From CAYNTG01 sp964400105 (GTDB lineage Bacteria > UBP14 > UBA6098): a DNA stretch of 62,417 nucleotides. Below are positions 43,062 to 51,751 of this stretch, piece by piece (the stretch's first letter is position 1; each line of letters opens with the position of its first letter). A program made the position numbers and the translations under genes. Location of the stretch: the NCBI GenBank assembly GCA_964400105.1, contig CAYNTG010000002.1:1-62417 (forward strand), given 5' to 3'. The notes under the pieces are model-generated. The model was not told the DNA's origin. It saw nothing but the letters and a program-made list of their open reading frames with translations, and made no database searches.

Positions 43062-45914
43062 CTACTTCATCAATATGACACGTTTCGCTTCACCGGTCGA
43101 GCCACAGTGTCGAATAAAATATATTCCCGAAGGAAGCTCGTCGCCCGCTTCGTTGCGACCGTTCCAAACCGTCCGGGCGATCTTGCCGTTGGATTTATGT
43201 TCGAGTAGGCGAACCATTCGACCGGATATATCGAATATCTCTACCGGAGCGGCGGTTTCGATTACGCATGTCGCATTAAATGGATTCGGGTGAACGCCGA
43301 TCTCCATAGCCTTCGGAATGCTCGAACCGCTCGAAATCGCGGTGTAATCGGTGTATCCAATCGCGACGTCGTCGATGAACCAGCCGGATTCGGTGTTTCG
43401 CGAGCTGCTTCCAAAATCCCATGAGATATAGATATCCATGCCTGCCCATGCAGAAATATCGACCGACGCGCGATGCCAGAAATTGCCGTTATCGTCGTCG
43501 GCATAGGACTGCTGATAGGGAATTAAGTTATTCCACACGGTCATCTCTCTGTCGTATCCGGGGTCTGGAATAAGCAGCGTCGAATCGGTGAAGCTTGTCC
43601 AAAGCTTGACATTGCCGCCGTCGTGGTAACTGGAACCGCTCGTCGGTCCCTGAAAACGATACCACTGCCACCATGTCAATGTCGGTGAAGACGCCGCCGG
43701 AAGATTCACCGGGCCGAGAATCAAACGGCTCTGGCTCGAATCGTTATAATTATGATTTAGCTTTGTCGCCCAGCATTTGGTCCCGCTGTGTGCGCTTCCA
43801 GGTCCGGAGGTCGGCACACCCCATTCCCAGTCGTAATAATAGTCGAATGCCATCGAGTCGAGGTCGCCGTCGTCCCCCTCGAAATCGGAGAAGTATAGAT
43901 TAACCCTCGGGAAAAGTATGAAGTTGGCCAGACCGAAACCGCCACCACCCATATCTACGGTCACAGTAGAATCCGAAAATCCTGCTTTATAAGCGGTTAC
44001 GGTAATTCCATCGACACCCATCACGCCGGGGATGCTGTAGTTTCCCGAAGCGTCTGTAATATCGCTCCAAAGGCTATCGCCATATCGCGCCTCGACCGTC
44101 GCGCCGGAGTGGTCGGACTCTCCGGAGAGTAAAACGGCGCCGTAGATCTTCGTTCCGGTTGTATAAAAGCTCCAGCACGTTGTAATCTCGTTCGAGGTGC
44201 AGTATTCCGCGCGATCGCGAACCCTCGCGCAGACATCGACCGTGTCGAAAGGCTCGAACGCGATCCCCTCTGCGGAGGGATCGAAATGCATCTTTAAACC
44301 ATCCCAGCTTACAGCGGAAGAAGTTCCGTGGACGAACCATGTGCCTTCGATCTGGAATCCCATATTCGTGGTCGATACACCGCATCCGGCATCGGTAACA
44401 CCGATCGAGATAGGCACCGCTCCGGCACCGGCGGAGTCCTCGTCTGCCGGGTTCGCCGTCCCGAAAACGGGATCGGTAAGATCGATCATGAAATCCCAAC
44501 ACACCGGATTCAAGATAGCCAAACCTGTCATATCCTCGGCGTCATCGAGGCAACACTCGATCCAGATATTTTGCGGCCAGTTGCTCGCAGGAGTGAATGT
44601 GAGCGTGCCGGAGCCGAACGTGAGTTCGGGATCGGTGATGTCGTAGGTCGTTCCGTTAGCCGTGAACACTATCGTCGATGTGGTTATCCCATCCGAGTCG
44701 TCGAGGTTCATAACAGCCGCCTGGCGAAGACAGCTCGAAGCGCCCATATCGGGCGGTGAGGATGGCGACGCTGAGGGTCCGGCCCACGGAGTAGGTTCCT
44801 CGCGCGTGGTATATACATCCCAATTGTAGGTCCCCCGGTAGTCCTGCCAGAAGACATCGTAGTAGGTTCCGTTCCACGCGACGCTCGGCATATTTTGGTT
44901 ATAGGAACCGGTTGAAACTGCCGCCTCCGATTCTACGGAGCTTCCGACTACTCTGATCCCATATATATTAGCAAGTATATCTCTCGTGTCCTGAAAAACG
45001 ACGAAGAATCCGACCCCGTCGAATGCGACATCCGGGTAGCTTTCCGCCTGCGAGGCGACAGCTATGCCAATCTCCACGCCGGTCGGGGCTCCGCTGGAAT
45101 TTATATAGTGCCCATAGATGTTTATATCTGGACCGTAAACAAAGACATCCCAAACGACGAACCACTGGGTGCCGTTCCATGCAACTGACGCGTGACCGGG
45201 CGCATAAGCTGTGGAGCTGTAATCCGCAATAATCTGCGCCGATCCAAGAGGCACACCGGCCGAGCTGACTCTTCTCACATATACCGCATGGTCATCGATG
45301 TCCGTCCATGCGACGAGGAAATCCGTGTCGCCGGCAGAGACGTCGGGAGCGTAAGCGTCTGAGGTTCCATCGGAGATATTGAAAAGCGCACCGGCGACCG
45401 AATAGCTCGAACCGCCCCATGCAAGGCGCACACCGCGAATTGTGTTGTTCGTCGCAGATTCCTCAAAAACGACGAGGATATCGTCGTCGTCGAGATGGTC
45501 GGCGGCTATTTTGGCCTTTTCGGTCGAGTTGGTCGTAACCTGATAATTAACGTAGGTCATAGTCGCGTCGATATTTACTTCCTGCGCCCAAATATTCCAG
45601 GTATCAGCCGTTCGTTCATCGACCCAAAAGGCCGTGAACTTATGTCCTGCTGAGACGGCGACATCGTATTGCAGGCTCGGCGCAACGCAAACTGGAATCC
45701 CTGCGGAAACCAACGAGCCGTCGGTGTCGATTATGTTGCCATAGATATTGGTATTCGCGGTTCCGGCGCGGCTATCCGTCCATGCCACGAACGACCGGCT
45801 CGCCATTCCTGCTGCGGAGACATATGTCTGGTCTTGAGCCGCAGTGCTAACGGCGGTGTCGCCAATAGTGGCTACAGCTATAAACATAACCAGCAACGCA
45901 ATTCGTTTTATCAT
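43062..45914 (-). CDS. Large secreted protein with type IX-like sorting domain
   Basis: This 950-residue protein has a signal peptide (MIKRIALLVMFIAVATIGD). The first 380 residues hold repeated strands of the form FVAWTDSRAGTANTNIYG, FTAFWVDERTADTWNIWA and FVVFQDTRDILANIYGIRV, a beta-propeller-like pattern. The middle has Ig-like and carboxypeptidase-regulatory-like parts. A jelly-roll-like segment (GSSYHDGGNVKLWTSF, DISAWAGMDIYISWDFGSS) precedes the end. The C-terminal sorting domain has HPNPFNATCVIE, VEIFDISGRMVRLLE and PSGIYFIRH. I see no catalytic motif. Its start overlaps the tyrS stop by 4 bases, which is unusual for a secreted protein. Confidence 0.85.
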   Translation of the reverse strand: MIKRIALLVMFIAVATIGDTAVSTAAQDQTYVSAAGMASRSFVAWTDSRAGTANTNIYGNIIDTDGSLVSAGIPVCVAPSLQYDVAVSAGHKFTAFWVDERTADTWNIWAQEVNIDATMTYVNYQVTTNSTEKAKIAADHLDDDDILVVFEESATNNTIRGVRLAWGGSSYSVAGALFNISDGTSDAYAPDVSAGDTDFLVAWTDIDDHAVYVRRVSSAGVPLGSAQIIADYSSTAYAPGHASVAWNGTQWFVVWDVFVYGPDINIYGHYINSSGAPTGVEIGIAVASQAESYPDVAFDGVGFFVVFQDTRDILANIYGIRVVGSSVESEAAVSTGSYNQNMPSVAWNGTYYDVFWQDYRGTYNWDVYTTREEPTPWAGPSASPSSPPDMGASSCLRQAAVMNLDDSDGITTSTIVFTANGTTYDITDPELTFGSGTLTFTPASNWPQNIWIECCLDDAEDMTGLAILNPVCWDFMIDLTDPVFGTANPADEDSAGAGAVPISIGVTDAGCGVSTTNMGFQIEGTWFVHGTSSAVSWDGLKMHFDPSAEGIAFEPFDTVDVCARVRDRAEYCTSNEITTCWSFYTTGTKIYGAVLLSGESDHSGATVEARYGDSLWSDITDASGNYSIPGVMGVDGITVTAYKAGFSDSTVTVDMGGGGFGLANFILFPRVNLYFSDFEGDDGDLDSMAFDYYYDWEWGVPTSGPGSAHSGTKCWATKLNHNYNDSSQSRLILGPVNLPAASSPTLTWWQWYRFQGPTSGSSYHDGGNVKLWTSFTDSTLLIPDPGYDREMTVWNNLIPYQQSYADDDNGNFWHRASVDISAWAGMDIYISWDFGSSSRNTESGWFIDDVAIGYTDYTAISSGSSIPKAMEIGVHPNPFNATCVIETAAPVEIFDISGRMVRLLEHKSNGKIARTVWNGRNEAGDELPSGIYFIRHCGSTGEAKRVILMK

Positions 45915-47134
45915 TCTAACCTTTCCTTTTTCGGTATAACTTCGAGGAATCGTTTTCTTCCAACCTTGATTACTATTTTTGACAAAATTTTCAGCTCGTA
46001 TTTATAATCGTTGACCTTTTCGCCATCGATCGAGACTGCGCCCTGCTCGATAAGCCTTCGCGCCTCGCCGCCGGATTTCACGAGGCCGTTTCCCCGAAGG
46101 ATATCGACTAACCATATCGACGAACCGGCCGGATACTCGGCTTGCGGCATCTCCTCCGGGTTCTCCCGGTCGCTGAATACCCGCTCGAATTTCGCCTTCG
46201 CATCGATAGCGTCCTGTTCGCCGTGATAAAGCGAGATCACCATTACCGCCATATCCTTTTTCAGTTCCATCGGGTTGATTTCGCCGGAATCGAGTTTTGA
46301 CTTCACATCGCAAAGCAGCTCCGGTTCGGCGAAAGCTGCGAGTTCGTAGTATTTCAAGATCATGGAATCGGGCATACTCATAAGCCTTCCGAACATCTCG
46401 ACCGGCTCCTGCGTCAGACCGACATAGTTATCGTATGATTTGCTCATCTTGCGCCGACCGTCGGTGCCCTCCAGCAGCGGCATCGTCATTATTACCTGCG
46501 GCTCGATTCCATATTCGCGTTGGACGTCGCGCCCGACGAGCAGATTGAATTTCTGATCGGTTCCGCCGAGTTCGATATCTGCCTCGAGCGCGACCGAATC
46601 CATCGCCTGCGCGAGCGGATAGAGAAACTCGTGGACGCCGATCGGTTGTTCGGAGGTGTAACGCTTGTTGAAATCGTCCCGTTCGAGCATTCGCGCGACG
46701 GTGTAAGTCGATGCGAGCCGGATAATCTCGGAGAAATTCATCTTGCCGAGCCATTGCGAGTTATAGACGATTTTCGTTTTGTCCGGATCGAGAATCCTCG
46801 AGGCCTGATCGAGATATGTCATCCCATTTTCGCGCGTTTCCTCGAATGTCAATTGAGGCCGCGTTTTGTTTTTCCCGGAAGGGTCGCCGATCATTGCGGT
46901 GAAATCGCCAACGACGAGGATCGCTTCGTGTCCGAGGTCCTGAAATTCTCTAAGCTTATGAAGCACAACAGCATGGCCGATATGCAAATCGGGTCTGCTC
47001 GGATCGCAACCGAGTTTGACCTTTAATGGCTTTTTCGTTTTAATCGACTTTTCAATTTTTGTCAGGAATTCATCCTCAGGAATCACCTCAACGATGCGTC
47101 GCTTGAGTATCTCGAATTGTTTCTTTGCGTTCAT
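45911..47134 (-). CDS. tyrS: Tyrosyl-tRNA synthetase
   Basis: This 407-residue class I synthetase has the HIGH motif in PDLHIGHAVVLHKLREFQ, GDFTAMIGDPSGKNKTRP, the tyrosine-binding region, and KMSKSYDNYVGL as the KMSKS loop. A C-terminal S4 RNA-binding domain (SGGEARRLIEQGAVSIDGEKV) follows. It resembles the TyrZ-like branch. It heads a minus-strand run with the secreted protein, the PPC protein and ugd. Confidence 0.97.
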   Translation of the reverse strand: MNAKKQFEILKRRIVEVIPEDEFLTKIEKSIKTKKPLKVKLGCDPSRPDLHIGHAVVLHKLREFQDLGHEAILVVGDFTAMIGDPSGKNKTRPQLTFEETRENGMTYLDQASRILDPDKTKIVYNSQWLGKMNFSEIIRLASTYTVARMLERDDFNKRYTSEQPIGVHEFLYPLAQAMDSVALEADIELGGTDQKFNLLVGRDVQREYGIEPQVIMTMPLLEGTDGRRKMSKSYDNYVGLTQEPVEMFGRLMSMPDSMILKYYELAAFAEPELLCDVKSKLDSGEINPMELKKDMAVMVISLYHGEQDAIDAKAKFERVFSDRENPEEMPQAEYPAGSSIWLVDILRGNGLVKSGGEARRLIEQGAVSIDGEKVNDYKYELKILSKIVIKVGRKRFLEVIPKKERLE

Positions 47135-47260
47135 ATATGCTTTCGCCTTAAAGTCGAAATAATTTTTTAATTATACTCCATAATAATTGTTCCGCAAGGC
47201 TATATTGGCAGTTGGGTGTCCGGGTAAAGGTGATTGAATTTATATATCTGTGTGCGCCTT

Positions 47261-47284
47261 CGGGGGGCGTCGGCCGACGAGCCC
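47261..47284. repeat. Partial R3 repeat running into the assembly gap
   Basis: GGGGGCGTCGGCCGACGAGC matches 37475-37494 with two mismatches and is cut off by the N run. The repeat probably caused the assembly break. The rest of the 350 bases between tyrS and the Ptb-Buk gene shows no gene. Confidence 0.55.
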
Positions 47285-47384
47285 NNNNNNNNNNNNNNNN
47301 NNNNNNNNNNNNNNNNNNNNNNNNNNNNNNNNNNNNNNNNNNNNNNNNNNNNNNNNNNNNNNNNNNNNNNNNNNNNNNNNNNNN
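47285..47384. other. Assembly gap (100 N)
   Basis: Exactly 100 N mark a scaffold gap of unknown size. It lies between the divergent tyrS and Ptb-Buk genes and starts inside an R3-type repeat. Confidence 0.99.
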
Positions 47385-47485
47385 TGCAATATCGAATAGA
47401 TATTCTCTGCGATTATCGTTTGACTTGGATAGAAAAAATTATACATTTTCATAATCGTTAAACTTGCAGAACAATGGAGACAACA

Positions 47486-49642
47486 ATGAACGATCTCGCT
47501 TCCGTTTTGGACGAAAAAATTGCTGGAAGCAACAAACGTCCGACCGCCATAGTCATCGACAGCAGAGACCCGCGCATTATAGAAGCCGTGAGCTATCTTG
47601 TTCGATACATACGGCCAGTTTTCCTCGCTTCCGAGGAGGAGATTCGTGATGTAATCGGCGAGAAACTCGCACATGCCGACCCGACGAGGCTCGATTTCGC
47701 CATGCAGGAAAGCGCATTCGTCGATCTCGATAATAACGAATTGATCGACGAATTCGCCCGTGCATTTCGCGACCTTCCAGAAGAAACGCACGGAACGAAA
47801 AACCTGGATTCAGCACGCGAGACGATATCGAATCCAGTCTTTTTCGGGATAATGGCCGTCCGCGAGGGACATGCCGACATGGTTATCGGCGGTATCGGGA
47901 ACTACAAAAAACGTCTTCTCGAACCGGCTGCTGCGATACTCGGCGAAGCCACCGTATCGAAGTCGGTCCTCTTTTCCATGCCGGAGCAATTTTCCAAAAA
48001 TGCCTTTCAAAAGGGTTTAATCATCTTCGGCGACGTCGCATTGAACAGATATACAAACGCCGATATCCTCGGTCGAATCGCCGCCCAGACCTGCATTACA
48101 CTACGCGATATAATCCCGGAGGATGTCCTTCCGGAGATTCGCGCCGGGATCGTTTTGCCATCATACAATTCGCCTCTCGACGACATCGCAAAGCAGGCAT
48201 CCGCTTCCGCCGAAGGCATTATATCGTCGCTCTCTAAAGAAGATTCGCGGTTCAGTTCGATAAAGATCGCCGGAGAGGTCCGCTCGAATGAAATACTGAG
48301 ACGTTGCCACGATCACATCAGCAAGTTCAACGCCCTGATATGCCCGAACGCAGAGATCGGCGACGTGATAGTGAATTTCTACTCCGGGCATTTTCCAGAG
48401 GCCTCCAGGATCGAACTTCTTTCTGGAATAAAATCGAAATGCGTCGATCTATCCATAGATTGCAAAACCGAGGACATCGTCCTTTCGGTAAAGGCGGCCT
48501 TAGCGCGCTTCCCCGAAAAGTGGGTTTGCACGCCTAAGGATACATTCTTCAAGGATTACCGTATCCTGGTCGTGAATCCCGGTTCGACATCGACGAAGAT
48601 CGCGGTCTTCGAGGGGGATAGGGAGATTTTCGCCGAAGAGCTGAAGCATTCCGCAGAGGAGCTCGAACCGTTCAATGGCAAGAATATCACCGAGCAAGGA
48701 GAATTTCGTAAGGGAATCGTTCTCCGAGCATTGGAAAACCTCGATCTTACGGTCGACGACCTCGATGCTATATCGGCGCGCGGAGGCCTCGTTAAGCCCA
48801 TTCCACACGGGACCTATATAGTCGATGAGGAGCTTTGCAACGACCTGAGAATCGGAGTGAACGGTCAACACGCATCGAACCTCGGCGGCCTAATCGCTGC
48901 GGAGTTGGTCGGCGATTCCGGCAAGCCGGCATTCATAATCGATCCGGTGGTTGTCGATGAGGTGCCGACCCGGGCGAAGATAACCGGCATCAAGGAGATT
49001 CGCCGCAAGGTTATAAGCCATGCCCTAAACCAGATCGCAACCGCGAAACGTTATGCCGAGGAAAACGGCACATTTTACGAATATCTAAATCTCATTGTGG
49101 CGCATATGGGCGGTGGAATAACTATCGGTGCACATAAAAAGGGTCGATACATCGATGTCAACAACGGCCTGAACGGCGAGGGACCTTTCACGCCGGAACG
49201 AAGCGGTTCCATTCCGACCGGACAGCTTATCGAGCTGTGCTTTTCCGGCAAGTATTCCCATAAAGAACTCAAGCAGCTCAACAAGGGCAAGGGCGGTCTT
49301 ATCGATCTTCTCGGAACATCGAATTTCCGCAAGATCACTAATCGCGTTATCGATGGCGACCCCGAAGCCGCAGAGGTCTTCGAGGCTCTGACTTACCAGA
49401 TCGCCAAGAATATCACGACGCTGCTTCCGGCATTCGACGGCGAGTCGGTCGATCGGGTCCTTCTCACCGGCGGGATGGCCAGATCGAATTTGCTCTGTGG
49501 GGGTATCACCAAGGCGGTTGCGGCGCTTGGCTGCGGCGTGAGCGTCTATCCGGGGGAAAACGAGATGGACGCGCTCGCAATTGGCGCTCTCCGGGTATTA
49601 CGGGGAAAAGAGGAGGCACGAAAATACGCACCGGAGGATTAA
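47486..49642 (+). CDS. Fused phosphate acyltransferase (Ptb-like) and butyrate kinase
   Basis: A single 718-residue frame joins two enzymes normally made from separate genes. The N-terminal about 350 residues are a divergent Pta/Ptb domain: NPVFFGIMAVREGHADMVIG, GDVALNRYTNADILGRIAAQ, AGIVLPSYNS, LICPNAEIGDVIVN. From about residue 360 a complete butyrate kinase follows: YRILVVNPGSTSTKIAVFEG (phosphate loop), ISARGGLVKPIPHGTY, VAHMGGGITIGAHKKGR, DVNNGLNGEGPFTPERSG and VLLTGGMARSN. Acyl-CoA plus phosphate would become acyl phosphate, then acid plus ATP, perhaps channelled. The start is ATG 47486 with GGAG six bases upstream; ATG 47474 is in frame. The N-terminal domain is divergent, so its activity needs proof. 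Confidence 0.9.
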   Translation: MNDLASVLDEKIAGSNKRPTAIVIDSRDPRIIEAVSYLVRYIRPVFLASEEEIRDVIGEKLAHADPTRLDFAMQESAFVDLDNNELIDEFARAFRDLPEETHGTKNLDSARETISNPVFFGIMAVREGHADMVIGGIGNYKKRLLEPAAAILGEATVSKSVLFSMPEQFSKNAFQKGLIIFGDVALNRYTNADILGRIAAQTCITLRDIIPEDVLPEIRAGIVLPSYNSPLDDIAKQASASAEGIISSLSKEDSRFSSIKIAGEVRSNEILRRCHDHISKFNALICPNAEIGDVIVNFYSGHFPEASRIELLSGIKSKCVDLSIDCKTEDIVLSVKAALARFPEKWVCTPKDTFFKDYRILVVNPGSTSTKIAVFEGDREIFAEELKHSAEELEPFNGKNITEQGEFRKGIVLRALENLDLTVDDLDAISARGGLVKPIPHGTYIVDEELCNDLRIGVNGQHASNLGGLIAAELVGDSGKPAFIIDPVVVDEVPTRAKITGIKEIRRKVISHALNQIATAKRYAEENGTFYEYLNLIVAHMGGGITIGAHKKGRYIDVNNGLNGEGPFTPERSGSIPTGQLIELCFSGKYSHKELKQLNKGKGGLIDLLGTSNFRKITNRVIDGDPEAAEVFEALTYQIAKNITTLLPAFDGESVDRVLLTGGMARSNLLCGGITKAVAALGCGVSVYPGENEMDALAIGALRVLRGKEEARKYAPED

Positions 49643-49689
49643 AGAAACGTCTCAAACCGACCGAGAAAATCGCTTACAGCGCGGTTTTC

Positions 49690-50202
49690 GTGGCCCTGAC
49701 GGCCGTCACGGCGCAGATCGCAATTCCGATTCCACCCGTTCCGTGGACATTGCAGGTGTTTGCGGTGCTCCTTTCCGGCGCGGTAGCGGGGTCTATGATC
49801 GGAGCCACGAGCCAGGGGATTTACCTGATAATAGGCCTATTGGGTCTGCCGGTTTTCGCCGGATTTCGCGGTGGAGTTCAGGTTGTCCTATCGCCGAGTT
49901 TCGGCTATGCCCTCGCATTCCCGATAGCGGCGGCTATAGCCGGTCTTTCCGGTTCTGATGGAAGCAGATTGAAGCGCTCTCCATTCTTTTTCGTCCTCGC
50001 TATTATTCCCATCTATCTATTCGGAGTCGTGTATATGTATTTCATGGCACCGATTGTTATGGGCAAAGAGATTAGCCTCGGTTTCGCGATTTCCGTTGGT
50101 GTCCTTCCTTTTATCGTTCCGGACATTTTAAAGGCGATCCTCGCGTGGTGGATATTCCGAAGGATCGCTGCAAATTTAACAAAAAGATTTAACCATTATT
50201 AG
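49690..50202 (+). CDS. bioY: Biotin transporter BioY
   Basis: This membrane protein has the BioY signature: TAVTAQIAIPIPPVPWTLQV, then GSMIGATSQGIYLIIGLLGLP and FGYALAFPIAAAIAG, with about six helices. BioY is the S component of ECF biotin transporters. The GTG at 49690 is the only ordinary start, yet the frame is open upstream and reads KPTEKIAYSAVF just before it, the usual charged BioY N-terminus. Translation may therefore begin earlier at a non-standard codon near 49639, where GGAGG (49633-49637) lies. It follows the Ptb-Buk gene, so biotin uptake may serve a carboxylase-dependent step. Confidence 0.85.
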   Translation: MALTAVTAQIAIPIPPVPWTLQVFAVLLSGAVAGSMIGATSQGIYLIIGLLGLPVFAGFRGGVQVVLSPSFGYALAFPIAAAIAGLSGSDGSRLKRSPFFFVLAIIPIYLFGVVYMYFMAPIVMGKEISLGFAISVGVLPFIVPDILKAILAWWIFRRIAANLTKRFNHY

Positions 50203-50332
50203 ACACACCTATTCTGATAATTAACGTATAGCTTATGAATAGGTGAAAGGTAATAGGGGGCGACCGGTGGGGATAGATTATGGAAGATGTCGGTCTTCGG
50301 CAAATTCGATTTTACCTGCGGATCGTCAGATT

Positions 50333-50725
50333 TTAACCGAGCGTCGTTTTGATGTAATCCACGATCTCTGTCGTCGATGTTCCCGGTGTAAAGATCATCC
50401 CGATTCCGATCTTCTGAAGCGCGACTATATCGCTTTTCGGAATGATTCCTCCGCCAAAAAGGAGTATATCTTCCGCGCCCTTTTCGACGAGCTTTTTCTT
50501 TGTCGCCGGGAAAAGGGTCATATGCGCGCCGGAAAGTATGCTTAGCCCGACGGCATCGACATCCTCCTGAATCGCGGCCTCCGCGATGGATTCTGCCGTT
50601 TGACGCAACCCCGCATAGATAACCTCGATGCCAGCATCGCGGAGAGCGCTGGCGATAATCTTTATCCCTCGATCGTGTCCGTCGAGGCCAGGTTTGGCGA
50701 GGAGAATTCTTATTTTCTTATCCAT
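50333..50725 (-). CDS. B12-binding domain protein, methylmalonyl-CoA mutase small subunit type
   Basis: This 130-residue protein has the cobalamin-binding signature of acyl-CoA mutases: RILLAKPGLDGHDRGIKIIA with the His that ligates cobalt, GLSILSGAHMTLFP, and LLFGGGIIPKSDI. Such a stand-alone domain pairs with a separate large subunit (MCM- or isobutyryl-type mutase), which is not in this window. It could act in propionate or branched acid metabolism. No cobalamin riboswitch is seen near it. It runs toward bioY, about 130 bases away. Confidence 0.9.
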   Translation of the reverse strand: MDKKIRILLAKPGLDGHDRGIKIIASALRDAGIEVIYAGLRQTAESIAEAAIQEDVDAVGLSILSGAHMTLFPATKKKLVEKGAEDILLFGGGIIPKSDIVALQKIGIGMIFTPGTSTTEIVDYIKTTLG

Positions 50726-50819
50726 TATTTCTCCGATGAAGGAAAGACATTTTTAGCCTTGAATAATATTTCCACTGCCCGGAAAAGTCAATAATTAACT
50801 CGAATTTGTTCGGCATAGA

Positions 50820-51368
50820 CTAACCTTCGTTCCCGGTTTCATCCGCCTTTATCCTCTCGACATCCACATCCGGATTTTCCTTTTTCTCTTTTTTCGATTT
50901 AATGAAATAATCCAAAGTTGTAACATGGCCTAACCCCTCGATGCTCTTTTTCTCCTTTGTCTCTTCGTAATCGCAGAAAACACAGCGCTTTGTTGTTTTA
51001 ACAACATAAGCCTCGTCGATATCCGTATCGGATACCACTTTTTCGATCTCCATCCACCTGCCGCATTTGGGGCAGCGGTGTTTTTCGAGCTTATAAGCTT
51101 GAACGATAGTTCCGATGAAAAGGAAAAAATGCGCGAGAAGCGCGGCCAATGCCAGGCCTATTACGGGAGTGCCGTTCGGAAAAACCGTGAAACCATATAT
51201 ATCTACTGCAACGAAAATTAGTCCGGCAAGCATAGGAAACCACAGCGTAGCCCGGACGGGGATTTTTTTCCGGGAATCCCAATGGCCAACATTAACCAGC
51301 CATCCGGCGAAATATAATATCCCGAAAACACCGATTATTGCAAATAGAAGTGGATTCATGTTGTCCAC
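50820..51368 (-). CDS. Membrane protein with C-terminal zinc ribbon
   Basis: This 182-residue protein has three hydrophobic helices (about residues 5-25, 42-62 and 68-92) and then HRCPKCGRWMEIEK and RCVFCDYEE, a two-CxxC zinc ribbon facing the cytoplasm. A charged Lys/Glu tail ends it. I do not recognise a family. ATG codons at residues 1 and 4 are both possible. It is alone on its strand between the B12 domain gene and the SurA-like gene. Confidence 0.65.
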   Translation of the reverse strand: MDNMNPLLFAIIGVFGILYFAGWLVNVGHWDSRKKIPVRATLWFPMLAGLIFVAVDIYGFTVFPNGTPVIGLALAALLAHFFLFIGTIVQAYKLEKHRCPKCGRWMEIEKVVSDTDIDEAYVVKTTKRCVFCDYEETKEKKSIEGLGHVTTLDYFIKSKKEKKENPDVDVERIKADETGNEG

Positions 51369-51751
51369 CTTTTTCGGATAATTATTGCGCTATCTCAAAA
51401 AAACGACCCGCTTCGGGTGAATCATCCACCTCTCCAGTCGTTATCCGCAAGCGGGAGCTTCTACGGTCATTTCAAATATACAATTATTTCCGGCGCTTCG
51501 CAATTCACCATATTTTGTTGGATAATCGATAAAATGGCTTGTTTGATTCTCCGATTCGGCATATTATTACTGTTAATCTATTGTGTGAACTACCAAGGCA
51601 CTGGATGGCGGAAATCACCGACGAGGGCGGGGCGTTTATCTCGGTAAGTGCAGTATATCCAGGCGGAGTGATTTTTTCAAATGATTTGACATAATAGAAA
51701 AAATATTTATCGAGTATTTCACAAAACAAACCTAATTCAGGAGGTTTAACC
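51369..51751. other. Intergenic region before the SurA-like gene
   Basis: It holds a small ACCCG-CTTCGGGT hairpin near 51409, a possible long-range stem AAATCAC (51611-51617) / GTGATTT (51668-51674), and TTGACA at 51686-51691 with no clear -10 at standard spacing. CAGGAGGTTTAACC before the ATG at 51752 is a strong ribosome site. No gene is supported. Confidence 0.4.
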
